Source: Spirochaetaceae bacterium (GTDB taxonomy: Bacteria > Spirochaetota > Spirochaetia > DSM-27196 > PXBQ01). From it: a stretch of DNA of 64,000 nucleotides. Made by a program: the position numbers and the translations under genes. The DNA lies in assembly GCA_007695285.1 (NCBI GenBank), contig REEC01000192.1, positions 1 to 64,000 of the forward strand, read 5' to 3'. Below, in pieces: positions 52,694 through 60,522 of this stretch. Below the pieces are notes generated by a model, which was given only the letters and a program-made list of their open reading frames with translations, did no database searches and was not told the DNA's origin. Positions within the stretch are counted from its first letter, which is position 1, and each line of letters begins with the position of its first letter.

Positions 52694-53913
52694 GTGGTGG
52701 TTTTGACGCGCTCACGCGGCGTGGTTTCGTGCAGCAATGTACCGACCACGACGTGGTCTCGCGCGAGCTGAACGACGGAAAAGTCGTGTTCTACGTTGGG
52801 TTTGATCCGACCGGTCGGAGTCTGCACGCGGGCCACTTGATCCCTCTTTTTGCGCTCGCGCATCTTGTTCGTGCGGGCCACACGGCTATCGCATTGGTCG
52901 GAGGCGGCACCGCGCGAATCGGTGATCCGTCCGGCAAGACCGAAATGCGAAGAATGCTCACCGTCGAGGATATTCAGGCGAATGCGTTCTCGATCCGTGG
53001 CCAGATCGACCGGTTTCTCTCGGCGGCCGGAGCATCGGCCGAGATCGTCGATAACGCGGATTGGCTCGCCGATCTAAATTACATCGAGTTTCTTCGTGAC
53101 ATCGGCCGTCACTTTTCGGTAAACCGGATGTTGTCGTTCGAGACGTACAAGATGCGCCTCGAGACGGGTTTGTCATTCATCGAGTTTAACTATCAGCTGC
53201 TTCAGTCTTACGATTTCCTCGAGTTGTACCGCCGGCACGGCTGTACGCTTCAAGTCGGTGGCGACGATCAGTGGGGCAACATCGTTGCCGGTGCGGATCT
53301 AATCCGCAGAGTCGATGCGGGTCTGGCACAGGGCCTGACGTTTCCTCTCGTAACGCGCGCCGATGGGAAGAAAATGGGCAAAACCGAGAAAGGCGCCGTC
53401 TTTCTTGATCCAGACCTATGCTCGCCGTACGATTTTTTTCAGTACTGGCGAAACGTCCCGGATCAAGACGTCGGGCGGTTCCTGAACCTTTATACATTCC
53501 TGCCCGACGACGAGGTCGCACGGCTCGCGGAGCTACGCGACAGGGAAGTAAATGTCGCAAAAGAATCACTCGCGTACGAGTTGACACGGCTTGTTCACGG
53601 CGCCGAGGAGGCGAATGCCGCGCGCGGAGCCGCGCGGGCCGCGTTCACCGGCGGTGCGGCAACCGAGGGAACTCCTGAGTTGATACTCGATGCAGACGAA
53701 GTCGACGATCCGGTCGCGATCATTGAGCTTTTTGTCCGTACGGGATTGTGTGGATCAAAGAGCGAAGCCCGACGGCTGTTCGCACAAGGTGGCGCGTACG
53801 TGGACGACGAGGCGCTGATCGATCCCGACGCGACCGTCGAGTCGGCGCGCCTTACGGAGGGGGTCATGCTGAGGGCCGGGAAGAAACGGTACTACCGCGT
53901 CGTCCGCGCATGA
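52690..53913 (+). CDS. tyrS: Tyrosine--tRNA ligase
   Basis: The 407-residue class I enzyme starts at GTG 52690 in a GTGA overlap with glyS. It shows GFDPTGRSLHAGHLIPL (HIGH site as HAGH), the tyrosine pocket with YQLLQSYDFLELYR, GGDDQWGNIVAG, and KKMGKTEKGAVFLD (KMSKS site as KMGKT). A C-terminal S4-like RNA-binding domain (about 335-400) carries SKSEARRLFAQGGAYVDDEA. The following ABC permease gene overlaps its stop by an ATGA. Confidence 0.97.
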   Translation: MSGGFDALTRRGFVQQCTDHDVVSRELNDGKVVFYVGFDPTGRSLHAGHLIPLFALAHLVRAGHTAIALVGGGTARIGDPSGKTEMRRMLTVEDIQANAFSIRGQIDRFLSAAGASAEIVDNADWLADLNYIEFLRDIGRHFSVNRMLSFETYKMRLETGLSFIEFNYQLLQSYDFLELYRRHGCTLQVGGDDQWGNIVAGADLIRRVDAGLAQGLTFPLVTRADGKKMGKTEKGAVFLDPDLCSPYDFFQYWRNVPDQDVGRFLNLYTFLPDDEVARLAELRDREVNVAKESLAYELTRLVHGAEEANAARGAARAAFTGGAATEGTPELILDADEVDDPVAIIELFVRTGLCGSKSEARRLFAQGGAYVDDEALIDPDATVESARLTEGVMLRAGKKRYYRVVRA

Positions 53914-54695
53914 ACCGCCGCAGATACGTCGTGGTTTTCGCGGGAGTCGCGAGCATTCTCGTGGTGTGGAAAATCGCCTCGAACGTGATCGACGCCGAGA
54001 TCATCCTGCCAAGCCCCGAGCGAACGGTCGCGGAGGTGTTCACGGTCGTGTCGTCACCACGGTTCTTCGCGTCGGTTCTCGCGACGACGCGGCGCGGCAT
54101 CGCGGGTTTTCTGGTTTCGGCGGGGCTCGGCATTGTTCTCGGCATCGCGGCCGGTCTTTCGCGCACGATCGGCAACGGGCTACGACCGAGTATCGTCGTG
54201 ATACAGTCGACGCCCGTGATGGCGGTAATTCTTCTTGCTTTGATCTGGTTCCGGACTGAAACGGTTCCGGTGTTCGTCGCGTTTCTTATGACCTTTCCTA
54301 TCGTGTTCGGGAATGTCCGCGATGGTATCGGCACCGTTGATCCGCATCTGATAGAGATGGCGCGCGTATACCGTGTCTCGCGTACCCGAACTCTTCTCTC
54401 GGTGTACGTTCCTTCGGTCGCGCCTTTTTTTCTGGCGGGTATGCGGACGGCGCTCGCGTTGACGTGGAAGGTCGTGATCGCCGCGGAGATTCTTTCTCAG
54501 CCGCGATACGGCATCGGAAGTGAGATGAACGAAGCGCGGATCTTCTTGATCACCGCTCGCGTTTTTGCATGGACTATCGTCGCGATCTCTCTTGCGGCCG
54601 TTGGGGACGCGACAATGTACGCGGTGTCGCGGGCCGTTATCGGCCGACGCGCGGCGATCAGCCGGAAGCGGCTCGCGGAGATAGATCGTGGGTGA
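53910..54695 (+). CDS. ABC transporter permease, NitT/TauT type
   Basis: ATG 53910 overlaps the tyrS stop (ATGA) and gives 261 residues; the track's longer ORF is read through tyrS. The protein has about six membrane helices and the BPD-transport loop EMARVYRVSRTRTLLSVYVP, which contacts the ATPase. Family members import nitrate, sulfonates, taurine or thiamine precursors. No substrate-binding protein gene is nearby, so the substrate is unknown. The next gene encodes the matching ATPase and overlaps by eight bases. Confidence 0.88.
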   Translation: MNRRRYVVVFAGVASILVVWKIASNVIDAEIILPSPERTVAEVFTVVSSPRFFASVLATTRRGIAGFLVSAGLGIVLGIAAGLSRTIGNGLRPSIVVIQSTPVMAVILLALIWFRTETVPVFVAFLMTFPIVFGNVRDGIGTVDPHLIEMARVYRVSRTRTLLSVYVPSVAPFFLAGMRTALALTWKVVIAAEILSQPRYGIGSEMNEARIFLITARVFAWTIVAISLAAVGDATMYAVSRAVIGRRAAISRKRLAEIDRG

Positions 54696-55455
54696 CTCGA
54701 TGCAATCGCGCACGGACGGTGCTGTCGAGCCGAGGACCGGGTTGTATGCGGTCACGAAGAGCTTCGGCGCCACGACGGTTTTCTCCGAGTTCACGATGCC
54801 CGTACGACGCGGCGTGACGACTTCGGTGCTCGGGCCGTCCGGATGCGGGAAAACGACATTACTGCGGGTTCTCTCGGGTTTGCTCGACCCGGACTCGGGT
54901 ACGGTTGAAGGAGTCGGGCAGGGACCTCACGGTTTCGTCTTCCAGGACCCGTGCTTGCTTCCTTGGCGGACGGTACGGGAGAATATCCTGTTTGTCGTAC
55001 CGGGGCCGAGGAGCGATCGTACGCGCGATTTCATCGACGCTCTTCTGCGCGATGTCGGGCTGCTCGCGTGGGCCGAATCGCTTCCATCGGAGTTATCGGG
55101 TGGGATGCGTCGGAGAGTTGCGCTCGCCCGCGCGTTCGCTCTGGACACGGAGTTCGTGTTTCTTGACGAGCCCTTTCAAGGCCTCGACGTTCCTCTGAAA
55201 CTTGAAATTGTGTCCGCATTCAACGCCCTACGCGCGTCGAGACGCCCGACGGTCGTTTTTGTTACGCACGACATACCCGACGCCGCGCTCATGGGCGAGG
55301 AGATTGTCGTGCTTTCGGGTGCTCCGACCGGCGTGAGCGAGTGTTTTTCGTGTTCGACCGATCCGGGCGAACGCTCGCCGGACGATCCCGAGGTGCTCGA
55401 GCTTTCTGCGCGGTTGTACCGGTCGGTTCTTGGTTCGCGTCGCGGCGGACAATGA
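54688..55455 (+). CDS. ABC transporter ATP-binding protein, NitT/TauT type
   Basis: GTG 54688 has GGAG seven bases upstream and gives 255 residues. Motifs are GPSGCGKTT (Walker A), FVFQDPCLLPWRTV (Q-loop), LSGGMRRRVALARAFA (signature) and VFLDEPFQGLD (Walker B with catalytic Glu), with FVTHD carrying the switch His. The family powers import of nitrate, sulfonate or similar compounds. The last 167 bases run antisense to the 3' part of the methyltransferase gene at 55289-56395. Confidence 0.88.
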   Translation: MGDSMQSRTDGAVEPRTGLYAVTKSFGATTVFSEFTMPVRRGVTTSVLGPSGCGKTTLLRVLSGLLDPDSGTVEGVGQGPHGFVFQDPCLLPWRTVRENILFVVPGPRSDRTRDFIDALLRDVGLLAWAESLPSELSGGMRRRVALARAFALDTEFVFLDEPFQGLDVPLKLEIVSAFNALRASRRPTVVFVTHDIPDAALMGEEIVVLSGAPTGVSECFSCSTDPGERSPDDPEVLELSARLYRSVLGSRRGGQ

Positions 55456-56395
55456 AGCTTTTGTGAATTTTCCGGTCGCGGAAATCCGCCGGGATCGTCG
55501 TGTTCGTGATATCGGTGACGTCTCGTGACTCGATCTCGTCGAGCCGGAGTCGAAACTTGCGGTGATTCGTTGAAAAGAGCACGAACCCGTCGCGCGACAG
55601 CAACCTGAGGCACGTGTTAATCAGCGCGGGATGATCACGGAGGATGTCGAGCGTTCCGTCCATTTTCTTGCTGTTTGAGAATGTCGGCGGATCGAGAATT
55701 ATGATGTCGAACCGTTTTTTGCGCTCGAGACACTCGCGCAGATACTCGGCGACGTCGGCGCGGACGAACGTTGTGTGGTCGTCGAAGAGACCGTTCAGAG
55801 ACATATTCTCTTCGGCCCACGCGAGGTACGTGTTGGACAGGTCGACCGAGGTTACCGAAGTCGCGCCTCCGGCTGCGGCGTGGACCGAGAAAGACCCCGT
55901 GTAACAAAAAAGGTTTAGAACCGACTTCCCGACCGAGGTATCGCGGATCATCGAGCGCGTATCGCGGTGGTCGAGGAAGAGGCCGGTGTCGAGATAATCC
56001 GACACGTTGACGATGAAACGAAGATTGCTCTCGACGACCTCGATCCTCCGGCCGGAAGCGCGTAGTCTCTCGTACTGTGAGTTCCCTTTTTGGGGCGTTC
56101 GTGTCTTGAGATACACGTTGTCCGGCTGAACGGATAGCGCGCGTGCAGCCGCCGACACCATAGTATCGACCCAATCACGTCGAGTCTGCGAAGCGGCTTC
56201 TTCAGGCCGCATGTGCGCAGCTACGACAAGATTCGACCCATATACCTCAACGGTGAACGGTAGTTCCGGCACGTCGCGATCGTAGATCCGAAAGCACGTC
56301 GTACCGACCCTTCGTGCCCATCGTGAAAGATGTTTGTAGCGCTTCTTGAGACGGTTCGAGAAAACGACCGCCTGGTTTTGTGATACGTCGTCCAA
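55289..56395 (-). CDS. RlmK-like 23S rRNA (guanine-N7) methyltransferase, stand-alone
   Basis: The 368-residue protein matches the RlmK half of the fused enterobacterial RlmKL enzyme, which makes m7G2069 in 23S rRNA. It has FSNRLKKRYKHLSRWARR at the N-terminus, NLFCYTGSFSVHAAAGGA (SAM motif I), VDLSNTYLAWAEENMSLNG, and DPPTFSNSKKMDGT. No RlmL/THUMP part is attached. The recognisable domain ends near IHKSFIVRR. The final 50 residues are a basic low-complexity tail encoded almost entirely in sequence antisense to the ABC ATPase gene, so the tail may be a read-through addition. It starts two bases after rex. Confidence 0.85.
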   Translation of the reverse strand: MDDVSQNQAVVFSNRLKKRYKHLSRWARRVGTTCFRIYDRDVPELPFTVEVYGSNLVVAAHMRPEEAASQTRRDWVDTMVSAAARALSVQPDNVYLKTRTPQKGNSQYERLRASGRRIEVVESNLRFIVNVSDYLDTGLFLDHRDTRSMIRDTSVGKSVLNLFCYTGSFSVHAAAGGATSVTSVDLSNTYLAWAEENMSLNGLFDDHTTFVRADVAEYLRECLERKKRFDIIILDPPTFSNSKKMDGTLDILRDHPALINTCLRLLSRDGFVLFSTNHRKFRLRLDEIESRDVTDITNTTIPADFRDRKIHKSFIVRRDANQEPTGTTAQKARAPRDRPASVRPDRSNTKNTRSRRSEHPKARQSPRP

Positions 56396-56397
56396 AG

Positions 56398-57039
56398 TTA
56401 CCTGTCCGTACTCCGGAGCCGCATTTTGACAGATAGTACCGCGTATCCGGATGAGAGATCCTCTTTCTGCACGACTACGCCGGGCGGGAGTTTCAGCTTG
56501 ACGTTCGTGAAATTCCAGATCGCCGTGATTCCGGCCTTAACGAGTAGATCGGCGACCGCTTGAGCGTGCGAGGACGGGACGGTGAGAATTGCCATCCGTA
56601 CGGCGCTCTCTATGACGATGTCGTGAATCCGTCCGAGCGGATATACGGGGGTTCCGTTGAGGTCTTTGCCGATCTTTTTCTCATCGAGATCGAACGCGCC
56701 GACGAGGTTCATTCCCCTGCGGCGAAACTCACGGTATCCGAGCAACGCGGTGCCGAGATTACCCGCGCCGACGAGAATCGCGTTGTGGTCGCGGTCCCAA
56801 TGCAAAAACGTGTGGATTGCCTGGATCAACTGATCGACGGGAAACCCGAGTCGCGGTTTTCCGACGACGCCGGTCACCGCGAGATCCTTACGTACCTGGA
56901 TTGGTTCGAGTTCCAACTCCTCAGCGATGACGGTGCCGGATATATACTCCTTGCCTTCCGCCTGCGCGTTCTCGACAAGGTGGAGGTACGACGGCAGACG
57001 CTTGATTGTCGGTAGGCTGGCCAAACGGGTGCTTTTCAT
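56398..57039 (-). CDS. rex: Redox-sensing transcriptional repressor Rex
   Basis: Rex represses fermentative and respiratory genes until NADH rises. ATG 57037-57039 lies behind GGGGGG and gives 213 residues; the track form adds 17. The winged-helix DNA-binding domain is about 1-80 (LPTIKRLPSYLHLVENA, ISGTVIAEELELEPIQVRKDLA). The NADH-binding Rossmann domain follows, with VGAGNLGTALLGY and FDLDEKKIG. It is co-directional with the rRNA methyltransferase gene. I found only a half-site (TCACAA) and no full Rex operator in its own leader. Confidence 0.96.
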   Translation of the reverse strand: MKSTRLASLPTIKRLPSYLHLVENAQAEGKEYISGTVIAEELELEPIQVRKDLAVTGVVGKPRLGFPVDQLIQAIHTFLHWDRDHNAILVGAGNLGTALLGYREFRRRGMNLVGAFDLDEKKIGKDLNGTPVYPLGRIHDIVIESAVRMAILTVPSSHAQAVADLLVKAGITAIWNFTNVKLKLPPGVVVQKEDLSSGYAVLSVKMRLRSTDR

Positions 57040-57102
57040 CGTAGATCCCCCCCGGTGAAACGGTCTCTTGAGCGTCGTTGTGATCTGCATTGAGCCGAAG
57101 CG

Positions 57103-57108
57103 ATTATA
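57103..57108 (-). promoter_or_regulatory. Candidate -10 box of the rex promoter
   Basis: A perfect TATAAT is read on the minus strand at 57108-57103. No good -35 is seen at 17 or 18 bp. Transcription would start near 57096, giving a leader of about 57 nt. Confidence 0.4.
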
Positions 57109-57239
57109 CCGGATACTCGGACAAATTCATAGGCGTGTACGGGTGATTCAATGGAGTTTGTCGGTTCAAGGAAAAATGCGACGGCTGTGGTGGTGCATCA
57201 TGAGCGGGTACTTGCGTACTCCACGGTCGGAGTTATACG

Positions 57240-58871
57240 ATGGGGAGCATGAGCCCCATTCGCGGCTGTCGTCGGACGATCATGATGTCGAGCGTGTTGC
57301 TCTTTTTTGTCGGCGGGATGTCCGCGACCGATGGTGCGCCGCCGACCTGGACGTTTGTCACCGGTGGGCGCATAGTCGGCTCGCCGGTTGTGACCGAGAC
57401 GGGGCGTGTGTACGCCGTTGCCGAAGATAGATATCTTTACGCGGTCGAACATGGTGTTGCGCGGTGGAGGTACGATCTGCGCGTGCGACCGATCGGGCCG
57501 ATTCGGGTGTCACCCGACGGAACCGTCGTCGTTCGGACCAGAGCCGATTCTCTGGTTGCGGTGAACCCCGGCGGCGGGACCGTGTGGGCGTACAGACACC
57601 GAACCGAGATTGCCTCTTTTGAGCACGGCGGAGACGGGCACGTTCTGATCGGTGACTCCGCGGGCGTCATCACCGCGCTCTCGGCAACCGGACGCGTTGT
57701 ATTTCGCGTCGCAGTCGGCGATTCTCCGGTCACGACGATCCTCCGTGGTTCGGGCTACAACCTTTTCGCGGCGACGCGAGACGGCAGACTCGCGGCCATT
57801 ACAGACGGCGGTGCTCGCGTCTTCAGGCGGTTGTTCGAGGCGCGGATCGAAGCTATGGCGAGTACGGCAGACCGCGTGATTATTGCGTTGTCCGACGGGC
57901 GTCTCATCGCCGTCGACACGTTTGGGCGGGAGGTATGGACGATCGGTGTTCCCGAGGCTGCGCGGCGGCTTGGCGTCGCCGGTGCGCATATCGCGCTCAT
58001 TTCTGACAATGCTGTTTGGTTTTTTGACAATTCGGGGATCACGGTCGGCGACGATCGATTTGACGGGCTCGGCGATACGGTGATCGCGGGGGACGGTGTG
58101 TTCGTTGCGGCGGGAAACGCCGTGTACTCTGTTCGAGCGTCGCAACCACGCGCGCCGGTCGCCCGCTTTTCTTCGGGCGTCGGGGCGATCGGCGCGGGCG
58201 GCGGTCGTGTCGCCATTGGTACCGACGATTGGGTTCTTTCATCTTTTGGAAATGCGCACGCAACTTCGCGTCCGGGCATCGGTGCGCGCGTCCCGTACTG
58301 GCGCACATCGTACGATTATCTGTTTCTCAAGGACCAGATATCCGCGGGAACCGATCAAGCCGTACGCGCGACGCGCGAGATGATCTCGCGTGTGGATCGT
58401 GCCGATCTCGCGGGCAGTTATCACACGATACGCGAGCTGTTGATCGAGGTCGCGACGCCACGGACACCACGAACCGGACGCGTGATTCCTCCTGACGTAC
58501 GTAGCGCGGCGGTTCGAGCACTTGGGCGCCTAGGAGACGCCGTCGTCCGGGATTTTCTCGCGCGCGCCGTCGCGGCAGAGACCGACCCGCTCGTCATGGT
58601 CGCAATCTTTGATGCTTTTACCGATACCGGCATTGTGTCCCCTGAGCCTATACTCGAAATCGCGGCGCGGTATCTTTCGCGCGCGCGTGGGGCTGAGCTT
58701 TCGGGAGAAATCGCGCGCGCCGGCGTGGATCTCGTGATTGCGGCGCACAGATACGCGGGGTATGTCCCCGACGTGGGAGTGGAGTTGCTTCGACGCGCGA
58801 TGGAGGCACCGTTTCCGCGCGAAATCCGAGAATACGCGCTGACGGCCGCCCGACAAATAGACGGGCGATAG
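57240..58871 (+). CDS. Secreted PQQ-type beta-propeller protein with HEAT-like C-terminus
   Basis: The 543-residue protein starts at ATG 57240, with GGAG seven bases before it. A signal peptide is followed by a PQQ/YVTN-like propeller (about 35-335) with repeated blades such as GRVYAVAEDRYLYAVEHGVARW, DGRLIAVDTFGREVW and GDGVFVAAGNAVYSV. The C-terminal part (about 370-543) is helical, like HEAT repeats (VRSAAVRALGRLGDAVVRDFLARAV). It is likely periplasmic and may act as a scaffold like BamB, but it is not an obvious BamB. It lies directly upstream of the P83/100 gene (33 bases). Confidence 0.75.
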   Translation: MGSMSPIRGCRRTIMMSSVLLFFVGGMSATDGAPPTWTFVTGGRIVGSPVVTETGRVYAVAEDRYLYAVEHGVARWRYDLRVRPIGPIRVSPDGTVVVRTRADSLVAVNPGGGTVWAYRHRTEIASFEHGGDGHVLIGDSAGVITALSATGRVVFRVAVGDSPVTTILRGSGYNLFAATRDGRLAAITDGGARVFRRLFEARIEAMASTADRVIIALSDGRLIAVDTFGREVWTIGVPEAARRLGVAGAHIALISDNAVWFFDNSGITVGDDRFDGLGDTVIAGDGVFVAAGNAVYSVRASQPRAPVARFSSGVGAIGAGGGRVAIGTDDWVLSSFGNAHATSRPGIGARVPYWRTSYDYLFLKDQISAGTDQAVRATREMISRVDRADLAGSYHTIRELLIEVATPRTPRTGRVIPPDVRSAAVRALGRLGDAVVRDFLARAVAAETDPLVMVAIFDAFTDTGIVSPEPILEIAARYLSRARGAELSGEIARAGVDLVIAAHRYAGYVPDVGVELLRRAMEAPFPREIREYALTAARQIDGR

Positions 58872-58886
58872 CCCGGCGGTTATAAT
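58858..58886 (+). promoter_or_regulatory. Probable promoter of the P83/100 gene
   Basis: TAGACG (58858-58863), 17 bp and a perfect TATAAT (58881-58886) sit at the end of the upstream gene. The expected start is near 58893, immediately before AAAAGGGGGG and the GTG start. Confidence 0.5.
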
Positions 58887-58904
58887 GAACAAAAGGGGGG
58901 TGCT

Positions 58905-60518
58905 GTGAGACCTCGAAAGCAATTTTTCCGGGCGGCGTGGTTGGTGTCGGGTGTACTGGTTTACCTCATGGCCGTCGTGGCCAACACGGCCGGTCTCGAG
59001 GTCGATGAGGTCGAACTCGAACAGGTTCGCGACGCGCAGATCGAGTTCTTGAACTACGAGGGGCCCGTTGACCGGATAGACACGATCGAGTCGATTCGGG
59101 GGATCGGTACGTACCTCGGCACGCGGATCACGACCCCCGGGGACGTCGCGTCGTACTTCGGCCGATACCGTGTGATCCACGCGGTCGATCCAAGCGTGCT
59201 GGTCGGTCTCGATGCCGACATAGTGATCATCGAACCGGACGCTCAAGTCAACCACATCAATAATTTGCGGCATATCATCTCGGCGTACCTTGAAGCCGCG
59301 TACGGATACGCCGGAAACGATGCTTCGACTCTTGCGTTTTTCACGACGATTTATAACGCCGTGCATCGACAAGATGTTCCGTTCTTTGATGCGCGCTACA
59401 AACCGGTGGTCACGCGCCATCTGTCACCGGAGAACGCGGGTTTGTCGACTCGATACTACGAGTGGCCGGGCGTGTCGCGAATCGTGATTCCTCTCGCGCG
59501 TGGTGCAGCGCCGGGAGTCATCGGCACTATCGACCCGTTGCAGCTCACCGATCCCGAAGTGATAGCCGAGTTACGCGCACAACCCGATATGGGGATTCGC
59601 GAACGGAAGGACATAATCGATTTGATGGAACGAGTCGTCGCCGCGCGCGAAGAACGCGAAGAGCAGGAACGACTCGCGCTCGAACGCGAGAGACGACGAC
59701 TGGAACAGGAGAGACTAGAGCGCGAGCGGGCGGTCGAAGCTCCGGACGAGGAGGTTGAACCACCCGAAGAACCCATCGCCCCTGAAGAAGCGCCCGTAGA
59801 AGAGCCGGACGAGACTCCTGAACCACGTGTCGTGGACGAACCCGTAGAACCATTGATGACGGAGGAGGAGCGCGAGGCGCGTGAGCGGGAGCTCGCCGAG
59901 CGCGAAGAGGCTCTCGAACGCGACGTGCAGGAGACCGAGGAAATGCTCGATCGCGTCCGCGAGTTGTACGACGACACCGCAGACGATCAACACGCGCTGC
60001 TGACCGACGAACTGCGCCGCGCGGCGGAAGCGGCTCGAGTGGTCCCCGTGCCGTTTCTGGTCTCGACCGCGCGAACAGCGGCAGGTGTCGCGATTTCCCG
60101 CCTTGTCGGTGTTCATCCCGAGACCGGTGATGTGCTTGTTCGATCGGACTCGCGTGGGGTGTATGGGCGCAGGATCGTGAGTTCAGCTGGGGAGGTCACC
60201 GCGATTGTTGATACGTCCGACGGCCCGCGTCTCGTGACATTCGAGCGGGAGAACCTGTCGAGCGTACGAACGGGGCACGACGAAATCTTCCCCGGAGCGG
60301 CGCTTGAACGGCGCGGTGACGACGTCTTCACGGTCGTACGGGTGAACGGTGCGTGGTACCTTGGGAGGTTTGACTCCGCACTGACGCTTATCGAGCATTC
60401 GGATCGCGAGGTTGCTCCGGCTACGCATATCGTGATTACGGAAAACAGAGTATACGCCGAAATACCCGACGGCTCGGTGTTGAGCCTCGAGCTCGACGAT
60501 CTTGGCGTCCGGTGGTAG
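58905..60518 (+). CDS. P83/100 antigen family protein
   Basis: P83/100 proteins are immunodominant antigens known from Borrelia and Treponema; their biochemical role is unknown. This 537-residue homologue starts at GTG 58905 behind AAAAGGGGGG. It has a signal sequence or anchor (about 12-30), then the conserved N-terminal domain with EFLNYEGPVDRIDTIESIRG and RHIISAYLEAAYGY. A long charged coiled coil comes next (about 240-370, EEREEQERLALERERRRL and acidic Pro-Glu segments). A C-terminal beta-rich domain follows (about 375-537, DVLVRSDSRGVYGRRIV). The plan matches the spirochaete family and supports the lineage assignment. Confidence 0.85.
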   Translation: MRPRKQFFRAAWLVSGVLVYLMAVVANTAGLEVDEVELEQVRDAQIEFLNYEGPVDRIDTIESIRGIGTYLGTRITTPGDVASYFGRYRVIHAVDPSVLVGLDADIVIIEPDAQVNHINNLRHIISAYLEAAYGYAGNDASTLAFFTTIYNAVHRQDVPFFDARYKPVVTRHLSPENAGLSTRYYEWPGVSRIVIPLARGAAPGVIGTIDPLQLTDPEVIAELRAQPDMGIRERKDIIDLMERVVAAREEREEQERLALERERRRLEQERLERERAVEAPDEEVEPPEEPIAPEEAPVEEPDETPEPRVVDEPVEPLMTEEEREARERELAEREEALERDVQETEEMLDRVRELYDDTADDQHALLTDELRRAAEAARVVPVPFLVSTARTAAGVAISRLVGVHPETGDVLVRSDSRGVYGRRIVSSAGEVTAIVDTSDGPRLVTFERENLSSVRTGHDEIFPGAALERRGDDVFTVVRVNGAWYLGRFDSALTLIEHSDREVAPATHIVITENRVYAEIPDGSVLSLELDDLGVRW

Positions 60519-60522
60519 AGCA

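Noticed and set aside
57040-57239. Rex operator in front of rex
   Set aside because: Only one half-site (TCACAA on the minus strand) is present and the second arm TTGTGA is missing at the right spacing.
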